In this document: positions 32,505 to 40,485 of the stretch, one piece after another | Layout of the letters: every line of letters begins with the position of its first letter | How positions within the stretch are numbered: position 1 is the stretch's first letter | Assembly: GCA_011391085.1 (NCBI GenBank) | Contig: JAABRD010000044.1 | Location: 1-44,211 of the forward strand | DNA: 44,211 nucleotides | DNA from: Thiotrichaceae bacterium | Lineage (GTDB): Bacteria; Pseudomonadota; Gammaproteobacteria; Beggiatoales; Beggiatoaceae | Reading direction: 5' to 3' | The notes under the pieces: model-generated | What the model was told of the DNA's origin: nothing | The model's database searches: none | The model's input: the letters and a program-made list of their open reading frames with translations, nothing else | Program-made: the position numbers and the translations under genes

Positions 32505-33749
32505 ATGGAAAAAGGTAAGTATAATGAGGCTTTCGTCAAAGCCTATAACAATTTTGACGTGCGCCCACTCAGTGGAAAGCAACTTCAAGAGTTTTATGTG
32601 GATGACTTCACCAAGGAATGTACACAGACCATTGCAGACGTGATTGAAATAACCGAACGGTTTCGCAAAATTTTGATCGTCGGGCAACGGGGGTGTGGGA
32701 AGTCCACGATTTTACACAAGGTAAAGGAAAATCTGAGAAACACCTACCACGTTGTGTTTTATGAGGAAGAAACGGAGAAACGTCTCAATATTCGAGAACT
32801 GGATGTGGAACCCGTCGACATTCTGTTGGCCATTTATCTGCAAGTGTTACAGTCTGCGGAAAAATTGCCAAAAACTAAAAGTTCGTCCAACACTCTGTTG
32901 GACTCTTTTAAAAGATTGATGGCGTTTTTGGGCAAGAAAGAGATTGAAGAAGTTAATCTCATCGAGATTATCTCCTTTAAATTACGGTCTGAAAAGGAGT
33001 CGCGAGAGGCCATTCGAGAAGGGCTACATAAGCAAATGAAGCAATTGCAAGATAACCTATCGACAGCCTGTCAAGAGATTCAAAACGCCACTGGCAAGGA
33101 GGTCTTGGTGATTTTTGACGGTTTGGATAAATTGGCCAGTGATGTGGCCACTCAGGTGTTTTTCAGAGATTATCAAACTCTGAATGACCCGCAGGTTAAA
33201 ATTGTGTATACGTTTCCGCTTCATGCTTACTACCACAACGATTTCGACACGATTTCGCGGGGGTATACCACTCAACCGATTTCTTCCATTACTCTCACCA
33301 CTCCGGAAGGACAAGAGATTAAGGCGTTGCGTGAGTCTTTACGCAAAGTGGTTTTGAAACGCATTGATGTCTCTCTGATTGAGACCGAGGCGTTGGATTA
33401 TCTCATTCAGATGAGTGGCGGAGTCTTGCGGGACCTGATTAAGTTTATGCAAGACACTTGTCTTTTGGCGAAACAAAAACAAGAGGAGAAAATTACTCGT
33501 GCCATTGCCGAGATGGCGGTCAATAATCTCCTCCGAGAGTTTAATCGCCTCTTTGATTTTCCCAAATATACTCAAGACGTTACTGCGATTGTCCAAACCA
33601 AGCAACGGGATGCGGTCCGTAACGACGCCTTGATTTATCTGTTGCACTACTTGTTTGTGTTGGAGTACCAGCATGACCAGACACAGTGGTTTGACATTCA
33701 TCCTGTGCTTCACCAATTGTTGCAAAAACTGGGAAAAATCAATGGATAG
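32505..33749 (+). CDS. AAA/P-loop ATPase, first gene of a coupled pair
   Basis: 414 residues. Walker A is GQRGCGKST (60-68, Lys66); Walker B is LVIFDGLDKL (Asp205). A later sensor-like region (GGVLRDLIKFMQD) and a helical C-terminal part follow. It belongs to the AAA_16/STAND-like ATPases by motif, with no recognised effector domain at either end. The next gene begins inside its last codons (8-base overlap), so the two proteins are probably made in fixed ratio and act together. Function unknown; regulatory or anti-phage roles are possible for such pairs. Confidence 0.8.
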   Translation: MEKGKYNEAFVKAYNNFDVRPLSGKQLQEFYVDDFTKECTQTIADVIEITERFRKILIVGQRGCGKSTILHKVKENLRNTYHVVFYEEETEKRLNIRELDVEPVDILLAIYLQVLQSAEKLPKTKSSSNTLLDSFKRLMAFLGKKEIEEVNLIEIISFKLRSEKESREAIREGLHKQMKQLQDNLSTACQEIQNATGKEVLVIFDGLDKLASDVATQVFFRDYQTLNDPQVKIVYTFPLHAYYHNDFDTISRGYTTQPISSITLTTPEGQEIKALRESLRKVVLKRIDVSLIETEALDYLIQMSGGVLRDLIKFMQDTCLLAKQKQEEKITRAIAEMAVNNLLREFNRLFDFPKYTQDVTAIVQTKQRDAVRNDALIYLLHYLFVLEYQHDQTQWFDIHPVLHQLLQKLGKING

Positions 33750-35613
33750 CGGTTTTCCCATCTTACCCCCTCTGTCTTTTGAGGAAGAATTTGAGGGGTT
33801 GGCTAGTGAATTGTCCTTCTGTCAATCAGGAGGACTCATTTTGGCACTTTACCTCCATGAGGAGGTGAGGGAAACGGTTATGGCCCGGTTACGCGAAGAA
33901 TTACCCTCCCATTTTCACTTCCCCCTCCAACTCAACAACCTAAAAATCCAGTTCTCCACTTTCTTCAGTCAAACTTTTGAACAGACGGGAGAACACAGTG
34001 ATGTTTTTCACGTCTTAGGAATTGAACAATTATCAGAAGCGGCCCAACTGGAGTTTCTACGTTCATTGCAATATGGCCGAGAGAATTTTAAATCGTTAGG
34101 TTACTCCCTCGTCTTTTGGGTCAGTCCTGCCTTTGTCACCAAGTTATTTCACGCCGCGCCAGACTTTTATCACTGGTTAAACGGCACTTACGATTTTTCA
34201 ATCTATCAACCAACTGGGGGGACCAGTTATGCCAGACAACGGGAGAATTTTTTAGGCAGTCTCAAAAGCTATTTGAAAAAATTGATTTGGCAATATGAAC
34301 ATTGGGAGGAAGTCCCCAAAACCGATTTTTTGTTAGAAGTGATGAGTCGTGCTAACTTGCATAAGTATTACGTGGCGTTGTCAGGCACAGATTCTCAGGG
34401 CAACGTGTGGCGGTTAGATAAATTACTGGATAATTTTTTGAAGGAGCCGCAACACAGTTTTATGACCTTGTTAGGAGATTATGGCACGGGCAAGTCTTCC
34501 TTTTCTCTGCATTATTTTATCCAACAAGCCAAACGTTATTTGCAAGATAACAGGCGTCGAATACCGCTGTTTATCTCATTGAAAGACTATCCCAAACGGG
34601 TTAATGTGCCAACGTTTCTGCAAAAAGAATTTGTGGAGAAATTTCAACTAAGTTTTTCTTTAGCCGTCTTCCAAGAATTGGCGTTGGCGGGTCAATTTGT
34701 GTTTTTGGTGGATGGTTTTGATGAAATGATGTCTTTGGCCGATAAAGAGGAAACGGTGGCCAATTTCAAAGCCTTGACGCGCTTGACTTTTGAAAATGTG
34801 CAGTTTCTGACGCAGGGAGAGACGGGGCGTAAAAACAAGTTGTTAATGACGTGTCGAACGCATTATTTTTTCAGTGAAGCGCAAGAAAAGGAGATTTTGC
34901 GGGCTGATTATACCGTGTTGTATCGCAATTATGCGACGAGAAGTCAGTATCAAATTACACGGGTAAATGTGGGAAAGTTTGACCAGGCGCAAATTGAAGA
35001 GTTTATTTTGAAGAGTGTTGACAATGAAGCCACCGCCCAGCAAATGTTGGCCATTATTAGAGACACCTATAATTTGCAAGAGTTGTCAGAACGTCCGTTG
35101 TTGTTAAACATGATTGTGAAGACGTTGCCAGAGTTGAGGGAAAAGGAGAAAATCAACGTAGCTGATTTATATCAAGTTTATACGAACGGGTGGATTGAAC
35201 GGGATGATTGGCGTTCTCAATTGACTCCACAAGGTAAGCGGCAGTTTATGTGGGAATTGGCCTTAAAAATGTATCAAGGAGGAGGTAATTTTTCTTTGCA
35301 CTATTCACAGTTGGATAAGCCTAAACCAGAATTTTTGAAAAATCCTGGGGAGGTAAATGAGGATTATTATGCTTATGAGACAACGACATGTGCGTTTTTG
35401 AATCGGGATGCGGAGGGGAACTATAAGTTTGTTCATAAGTCTTTTATGGAGTATTTTGTGGCAGAGTTGTTTGTGGATTCGGTGAAGAAACTTAGACCAC
35501 GTCCTTTGGCGTACTCTGAACTCTCCTGGAGAGTGAGATACTTTGTGGACCTGATACGGTCTTTTTGGAGAAGTCGAGGAGGTGCTAACTTGAATGATAG
35601 TTATTTTGAGTAG
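33742..35613 (+). CDS. NACHT-domain NTPase with degenerate N-terminal ATPase-like domain
   Basis: 623 residues from ATG 33742, chosen because it overlaps the upstream stop by 8 bases (ATGGATAG). Residues about 15-160 resemble an AAA-like domain without a P-loop (GLILALYLHEEVRETV, FHVLGIEQL, SLVFWVSPAFVTKLF). The NACHT core has Walker A GDYGTGKSS (245-253, Lys251), Walker B FLVDGFDEM (DGFDE at 324-328), and then the NACHT-type RPLLLNMIV and FVHKSFMEYFVAELF segments. Only about 45 residues follow the last motif, with no LRR, TPR or WD sensor, so the protein is either a short form or truncated at the 3' end, where a MITE lies 31 bp downstream. Bacterial NACHT proteins are often anti-phage; that role is inference here. 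Confidence 0.85.
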   Translation: MDSGFPILPPLSFEEEFEGLASELSFCQSGGLILALYLHEEVRETVMARLREELPSHFHFPLQLNNLKIQFSTFFSQTFEQTGEHSDVFHVLGIEQLSEAAQLEFLRSLQYGRENFKSLGYSLVFWVSPAFVTKLFHAAPDFYHWLNGTYDFSIYQPTGGTSYARQRENFLGSLKSYLKKLIWQYEHWEEVPKTDFLLEVMSRANLHKYYVALSGTDSQGNVWRLDKLLDNFLKEPQHSFMTLLGDYGTGKSSFSLHYFIQQAKRYLQDNRRRIPLFISLKDYPKRVNVPTFLQKEFVEKFQLSFSLAVFQELALAGQFVFLVDGFDEMMSLADKEETVANFKALTRLTFENVQFLTQGETGRKNKLLMTCRTHYFFSEAQEKEILRADYTVLYRNYATRSQYQITRVNVGKFDQAQIEEFILKSVDNEATAQQMLAIIRDTYNLQELSERPLLLNMIVKTLPELREKEKINVADLYQVYTNGWIERDDWRSQLTPQGKRQFMWELALKMYQGGGNFSLHYSQLDKPKPEFLKNPGEVNEDYYAYETTTCAFLNRDAEGNYKFVHKSFMEYFVAELFVDSVKKLRPRPLAYSELSWRVRYFVDLIRSFWRSRGGANLNDSYFE

Positions 35614-35644
35614 GGTTAAACTTAAAATTTAACGAACAAATCTT

Positions 35645-35804
35645 GGTAGTGATGCAATCTTGGTGATATTCATGTTGCCCTCACCCCCGGCCCCTCTCCC
35701 AGAGGGAGAGGGGAGACAGGCGGCACCAGTGGTTTTCACCCCGCACCCTCTGGGAGAGGGGCCGGGGGTGAGGGGAAACATATCACCCACATTGCATCAC
35801 TACC
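35645..35804. mobile_element. 160-bp MITE with 8-bp target duplication
   Basis: Ends GGTAGTGATGCAATCTTGGT and, reversed, GGTAGTGATGCAATGTGGGT, flanked by CAAATCTT at 35637-35644 and 35805-35812. Contains two copies of the GC-rich CCCTCACCCCCGGCC arm in opposite orientation. Confidence 0.9.
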
Positions 35805-35812
35805 CAAATCTT

Positions 35813-36162
35813 CAAGAGGAGTGCTGAGAAACCGAGTTCCAAAACCTGACAAGTCTGTCAAGACCTGTCAGGTTTAACGCCTTTATCTGGTGTATTATGG
35901 ACCGATTTTTGATAGAATGGTGCTGGGAGTAATTTTAGACCTCGTTGGACTGGAGGCTTTAGCCGGCCGGCGGTAGGCACACTCCAGTCTTTGAGAAAGG
36001 GGAACACCTACCGCCGGCCGGCTAAAGCCTCCAGTCCAACGGCATTTTGGGTTCCCTCGTTCCCACGCGGGCGCGTGGGAACGAGAATTGCCTACTAAGT
36101 AGTCAGGTAGAGTGGTGGCCCACCAACTTATCGTGGCCCACTGGCTTAAACCACTTTTGAGC
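35813..36162. repeat. Repeat cluster between the NACHT gene and HEPN copy 2
   Basis: Holds AAACCTGACA...TGTCAGGTTT at 35841-35875. At 35944-36040 is a palindrome, GTTGGACTGGAGGCTTTAGC with complement, whose inner arms are GCCGGCCGGCGGTAGG. At 36056-36085 is CTCGTTCCCACGCGGGCGCG with complement. No gene. Confidence 0.8.
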
Positions 36163-36744
36163 TTAACTAGCCAATAAATTTTCTACAATCCCATTCAATA
36201 TCTCATAAGCCGGTTTAGGAGTGAGTTGGGTACTAGGCAATTTCTGGGGATGTTTGCCATGGGCGACCCAATTTCGGTACTCATAAATTTGTTTGGCTAT
36301 CCCCAGCCGGTTTTTTTGTTCAGGAGAGGTAAAGAGACTCTTTTTCAAATCGTCCAAAATATCTTCTGGACTCCAATACTCTACCTCTCGTGAATAGTGT
36401 TCATACAATTGTTCACCCAAAGCCGCGGGCTTCACGTAATCTTTCAGTACCTCACCTTTCGCTTGCAAATACTGGCGGAGGAAACGTTCGAAAGCAGCCC
36501 ATAAAGCCAGCACTATCAAATCATCGTTCTCCCGTTTAGCCTCTTCCAACAATTTGGCCAGGTCCCGATGTTGTGGAAACTGCGTGGGAGATAACAAATA
36601 TTTTTGATAAAACAGAAGTTCTGTTTGACAATTTGGATTTCTAGCAGTACGTTGGTTAATTGCTACTCTGGTGGTCACCGTCAACGCCTCCTTAGAAGCA
36701 AATAAGGTTTCCCAAAGAGGGGGTAACGGGTTAATGAGGTTCAT
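36163..36744 (-). CDS. HEPN-like protein of a two-gene module (copy 2)
   Basis: 193 residues from ATG 36744. R-x4-H motif at Arg157-His162 (YRNWVAHGKHP). It shares with copy 1 the segments ALWAAFERFLRQ, GEQLYEHYSREVEYWSPEDI, LKKSLF and GIAKQIYEYRNWVAHGK. The N-terminal 60 residues are different from copy 1, so the conserved unit is the HEPN-like domain. The start overlaps the upstream partner by 14 bases, exactly as in copy 1. The frame stays open upstream, but that part is only the shadow of the partner gene. Confidence 0.75.
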   Translation of the reverse strand: MNLINPLPPLWETLFASKEALTVTTRVAINQRTARNPNCQTELLFYQKYLLSPTQFPQHRDLAKLLEEAKRENDDLIVLALWAAFERFLRQYLQAKGEVLKDYVKPAALGEQLYEHYSREVEYWSPEDILDDLKKSLFTSPEQKNRLGIAKQIYEYRNWVAHGKHPQKLPSTQLTPKPAYEILNGIVENLLAS

Positions 36745-37174
36745 AGTCACCCACCTTTTGCAACAAATCCAAAAAGACTGCTTGTGTGACAGGTACGGGT
36801 TGACGGCTGTGCCAGTCTTCCCAATACCAACCTTCTCGTTCCACCTCATATACGGACAATGTGCCGTCGGGCCGCATATACAAAAGGTTCTCATCGGCAA
36901 ACTGCCCAGCCAATTTAATCCATCCTTCTGCCAATAACACTGTACAAGTCTTAGGTAACAAATGGGCCAGTACCTGTTTCGAATCGGCCCCGTTTTTTTG
37001 GAGGACCGATAACTGTGTGGCAGTGTATTCACCGGTGCTATCGTGAATGGTATAAGGTGGTCCTTCTTTAGTCACCAGGTCCGTCGGCAACCACTCTTTC
37101 ACTTGTTGGTAAAATTGCTGAACTCGGGTTAAATAGAGTTGCTGTTTGGCTAAATTATTCTCTTGAGATTCCAT
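36731..37174 (-). CDS. Partner protein of the HEPN module (copy 2)
   Basis: 147 residues, no recognised family. It shares with copy 1 a helical N-terminus (QQLYLTRVQQFYQQVKEWL), VLLAEGWIKLAGQF, EGWYWEDW and the end GDYE. It precedes and overlaps the HEPN gene. Candidate antitoxin or regulator by position only. Confidence 0.7.
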   Translation of the reverse strand: MESQENNLAKQQLYLTRVQQFYQQVKEWLPTDLVTKEGPPYTIHDSTGEYTATQLSVLQKNGADSKQVLAHLLPKTCTVLLAEGWIKLAGQFADENLLYMRPDGTLSVYEVEREGWYWEDWHSRQPVPVTQAVFLDLLQKVGDYEPH

Positions 37175-37201
37175 ACGATGGTGCCTCTGTTTCTCCTTTC
37201 T

Positions 37202-37254
37202 CAGGAGTCCAAAGCGTAGCTTTGTCCGGACAAAGTTGCGCTGTGGACTCCTGG
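37202..37254. repeat. Hairpin of the 'caggagtccaaagcg' family
   Basis: CAGGAGTCCAAAGCGTAGC paired with its near-complement; 28 bp upstream of the HEPN-partner start. Confidence 0.75.
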
Positions 37255-37281
37255 AGTTGATGATTTGAAATAAAAACTAAA

Positions 37282-37455
37282 TAAGTACCGAAGCAGAAAT
37301 TTTACTGTGTTTTCAATCGTCGCCCTCACCCCCAGCCCCTCTCCCAGAGGGAGAGGGGAGAAAATCACTGGTGCCGCCTGTCTCCCCTCTCCCTCTGGGA
37401 GAGGGGCCGGGGGTGAGGGTGTCGTTATACCAGAAAACTTCTACTTCACTACTTA
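37282..37455. mobile_element. Second MITE type, overlapping the permease stop codon
   Basis: Ends TAAGTACCGAAGCAGAAATT and, reversed, TAAGTAGTGAAGTAGAAGTT, with two inverted GC-rich CCCTCACCCCC arms inside. The right end reaches 37455 and encodes the last Lys and the stop codon of the permease gene. No obvious target duplication. Confidence 0.75.
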
Positions 37456-38843
37456 GACACTCCTCCCGGTTGCGCCAACACGCTATGATTTCGGGAATAG
37501 ACAAAATAAATCGCCAAGCCAATGGCTAACCAGATGAAGAAGCGTAGCCACGTCACCCATGGCAAACTAAACATCAGGTACAGACAGAAAAAGATGCCTA
37601 ACACTGCAAAAACATGACCAAAGGGCATCTGAAATGGACGCTGTAAGTCAGGACGAGTGTAACGTAATATCAAGACGCCAGCGCAGACAAAGACAAAGGC
37701 CGCTAAGGTGCCAATATTAACCAATTCGGCAACCGCTTCAATCGGCATAAAACCTGCAATAGCGGCCATGAGGACGCCACAACTGAGGATGATGCGAATG
37801 GGAGTTTTCGTCCGTGGGTGAACTGCGGCAAAGATGGGGGGAAGTAATCCATCCCGTGACATTGCTAAGAAAATGCGTGTCAGTCCATAATAGAGTACCA
37901 ACATGACCGTCGTGAGTCCTGCAATGGCCCCAGCAGCAACCAGTCCGGCGGCCCAGTTATGTCCCAGTCGTAACATCACGTCAGCCACTGGCGAGGGGAC
38001 ATTGAGTGTGTCGTAACGGACCACGCCTGTCAGCAGTCCAGAGACGACAATGTAAATGATGGTACAAATAAATAGAGAGGCTAAAATGCCGATAGGTAAA
38101 TCACGGCGCGGATTCACAGCCTCCTCCGCCGCGGTCGATACAGCATCAAAACCAATATAGGCAAAAAATACCAAAGCCGCACCTGACATCACTCCATTCC
38201 AACCAAACGGCATAAACGGTTGCCAATTAGTCGGTTCTACATAAAATACGGCGACGCCAATGAAAATGGAAATGGCGATTAACTTGACAAAGACCATGAT
38301 AGCATTGAAATGCGCACTCACATGAATGCCTATGGATAACAGAATAGATAACAACAAGATAATCAAGGCGGCGGGTAGATTCACTATCCCTGGCGTCGCG
38401 CCAAAAGGGGCATGGAGGAGATAATCTGGGAGTCCCAGACCCATAGCGGTAAGGGCGTTATTCATGTAACCAGACCAGCCAATTGCAACCGCAGGGGTGG
38501 CAACGCCATATTCTAAGATTAAGTCCCAGCCGATAATCCAAGCTAACAGTTCTCCTAAACCTGCATAAGCATAGCCATACGCACTGCCACAGCCGCCGAT
38601 ACTGGCAGCCAATTCGGCATAAGCGAGGGCTGCAAATGCACAGGCAAATCCTGAGACGACAAAAGATAAAACCACGGCAGGTCCCGCCTTGGTCGCGGCA
38701 GCTATGCCGGTCAAGACGAAAATACCTGCGCCAATGATGCAACCGATACCTAACAGAGTTAAGTCAAAGGCGTTTAAACAACGTCGTAAGCCAGTGTCAC
38801 TGGTTAAGTCAGTGTTGATGGGTTTGATGCGTAGTAAACTCAT
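37449..38843 (-). CDS. APC-family amino acid permease (cationic amino acid transporter type)
   Basis: 464 residues from ATG 38843, where the homologous region begins (MSLLRIKPI). About 12 membrane segments. The first has the APC signature GIGCIIGAGIFVLTG; a later FFAYIGFDAVSTAAEEAVNP block is typical of the CAT/YfnA branch. Proton-coupled uptake of an amino acid is likely; the substrate cannot be read. The C-terminus is short (QPGGVSK) and its final codons come from a MITE end, so a few residues may have been lost. Confidence 0.88.
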   Translation of the reverse strand: MSLLRIKPINTDLTSDTGLRRCLNAFDLTLLGIGCIIGAGIFVLTGIAAATKAGPAVVLSFVVSGFACAFAALAYAELAASIGGCGSAYGYAYAGLGELLAWIIGWDLILEYGVATPAVAIGWSGYMNNALTAMGLGLPDYLLHAPFGATPGIVNLPAALIILLLSILLSIGIHVSAHFNAIMVFVKLIAISIFIGVAVFYVEPTNWQPFMPFGWNGVMSGAALVFFAYIGFDAVSTAAEEAVNPRRDLPIGILASLFICTIIYIVVSGLLTGVVRYDTLNVPSPVADVMLRLGHNWAAGLVAAGAIAGLTTVMLVLYYGLTRIFLAMSRDGLLPPIFAAVHPRTKTPIRIILSCGVLMAAIAGFMPIEAVAELVNIGTLAAFVFVCAGVLILRYTRPDLQRPFQMPFGHVFAVLGIFFCLYLMFSLPWVTWLRFFIWLAIGLAIYFVYSRNHSVLAQPGGVSK

Positions 38844-38907
38844 AATGGGATATGGAAGAGTGAAATGAAAAAAGGTGGTGTCCAAGACATGTCTTGGACT
38901 CCATTCA

Positions 38908-40266
38908 TTAGGGTATCACAAAATACCCAATGTTGGAAAAATCACCATAGCAAAAGCCATTATAGGCGCGGATAGCAACGTAATAATTCTGACCACTTTG
39001 CAACGTAGCTGAGTAGCTGGTTTGATTTCCTATGTCAACATTGGCGACGGGTAGGCCGTCAGGATAGGGGGCATAAAACAGTTGATACCCCGTGACTTTG
39101 GAGAGGTTAGTCCAAGTTCCTGTCACCAAGTTACCTGCCACGGTTAAATCCAAAACGGGGGCTGGAGGAATCGGGTTGGCAAATAACATGTCGATGAAAG
39201 AGGCGCCACCTTTCTGGCACAGATTTTCACCAAGAAACTCACCAAAGGCAGAAATCTTGGTATAGACGCCGTAAGTATTCGTCCTTCCACAATACTTGTC
39301 AGACAGTCCAAAACTGACAATTCCTGCCTGTTTCCAGCCATTGCCTTGTTCATTTGGCACCAGTAAGGGGCCACCACTGTCTCCTTGGCAAGAATCTTTA
39401 CCACCTTCGGCAAAACCAGCACATAGCATGGTTTCTGATTTGATAATGTCCGAAGTTTCCATCGTGGTGGTGGAATTACCTACGTCGTCCTCTACTGGCA
39501 CCTCTACAGGTTCCTCTACAGGTGTCTCTCCAACCGGTTCTTCCTCCACAGGTTCTTCTACTGGTGCCTCCTCCGCCTGACGATAAAGTGCCTCGCTGAG
39601 GGCCTCGTTAGCAGCCTGTATGCAGGTTTGCGCAGACACAATCGGGATAGTCACCTGTCGCAACTCATCTGCCAGGATGGGTCTGGCAATGAGGTCCGAG
39701 GTATTGCCCCAGCCAATGGCGGTGGCCAGAGTACCCTCCTGATCAAGACGACTCCCATTGTTGACGAGACTAAGAGGAGGATAGTTAACGGGGTGTTCTA
39801 ATTCTATCAGTCCGATGTCTGGACTACTCAAATCCGCGCTGTCATAGTTGGGGTGAATCACAACTTTTTTGACATGGACTCGTTCACCTTTATCTGTCCG
39901 TAAATTGGTTATTCCAAAGACGACATCCAAGCTAGTGGGTTCGGAAGGCGTAGGATAATAATAAGACACATCCACCAAGCAATGGGCCGCAGTGAGAACC
40001 CAACGTGGGTGAATCAGTGTTCCTGCACAAAATTGACCTTCGAGGGGAGAAATTTCTTCGCCTTCTGGCAAGTAACTATCCCGTTGCACAAGGGCTACCA
40101 TCCAAGGCCAGGCGCCGGGTTGCGAAGGTTCTCCACCCACGATTCTAGTGGAACGAGTATGAGGAGTGGAGGAGGTTTGGGAAGTGTCTTGTCCTGTGGC
40201 AGGGTATGAGGCGCACACGGCTAAAATTAGAAAGCCTAAGCGGTAATCATGGGGGTGTCGTTTCAT
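38908..40266 (-). CDS. Secreted trypsin-like serine protease (S1) with FN3-like C-terminal domain
   Basis: 452 residues. Signal peptide (about 1-25). A zymogen-type cleavage site Arg41-IVGG opens the protease. The catalytic triad is His95 (LTAAHC), Asp150 (SPDIGLIEL) and Ser297 (CQGDSGGP), all intact. An acidic Pro-Val-Glu-rich insert (about residues 231-262) interrupts the domain between two beta strands, in the region of the autolysis loop. After the protease comes an FN3-like domain (about 365-452). Secreted or periplasmic. Eukaryote-like S1 proteases are uncommon but known in bacteria, so transfer is possible. Confidence 0.92.
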   Translation of the reverse strand: MKRHPHDYRLGFLILAVCASYPATGQDTSQTSSTPHTRSTRIVGGEPSQPGAWPWMVALVQRDSYLPEGEEISPLEGQFCAGTLIHPRWVLTAAHCLVDVSYYYPTPSEPTSLDVVFGITNLRTDKGERVHVKKVVIHPNYDSADLSSPDIGLIELEHPVNYPPLSLVNNGSRLDQEGTLATAIGWGNTSDLIARPILADELRQVTIPIVSAQTCIQAANEALSEALYRQAEEAPVEEPVEEEPVGETPVEEPVEVPVEDDVGNSTTTMETSDIIKSETMLCAGFAEGGKDSCQGDSGGPLLVPNEQGNGWKQAGIVSFGLSDKYCGRTNTYGVYTKISAFGEFLGENLCQKGGASFIDMLFANPIPPAPVLDLTVAGNLVTGTWTNLSKVTGYQLFYAPYPDGLPVANVDIGNQTSYSATLQSGQNYYVAIRAYNGFCYGDFSNIGYFVIP

Positions 40267-40299
40267 TTGATAAAGTCTCCTGTTGTTGATTGTTCAATC

Positions 40300-40485
40300 A
40301 AACCTGACAGGTCTTGGAGACCTGTCAGGTTTAACTTTTCACTTATTTAGGATTGGCAGTCCTTGAAGGACTGCCAATCCTGACGGTCGCTTGATTTAGG
40401 ACTGGCAGTCCTTGAAGGACTGCCAATCCTGACGGTCGCTTGATTTAGGACTGGCAGTCCTTTAAGGACTGCCAGTCCTGACCGC
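40300..40485. repeat. Palindrome plus three 49-bp tandem hairpin units
   Basis: 40300-40332 is AAACCTGACAGG paired with CCTGTCAGGTTT. From 40350 three units of period 49 bp each hold GGACTGGCAGTCC/GGACTGCCAATCC hairpins. The third unit runs into the 3' end of the next gene. Confidence 0.85.

Noticed and set aside
33655-33741. Upstream start for the NACHT gene
   Set aside because: This segment lies fully inside the AAA gene; ATG 33742 overlaps its stop by 8 bases, a standard coupling arrangement.
36745-37032. N-terminal extension of HEPN copy 2 to give 289 residues
   Set aside because: The extension is the out-of-frame shadow of the partner gene. The conserved 14-base overlap with ATG 36744 matches copy 1.
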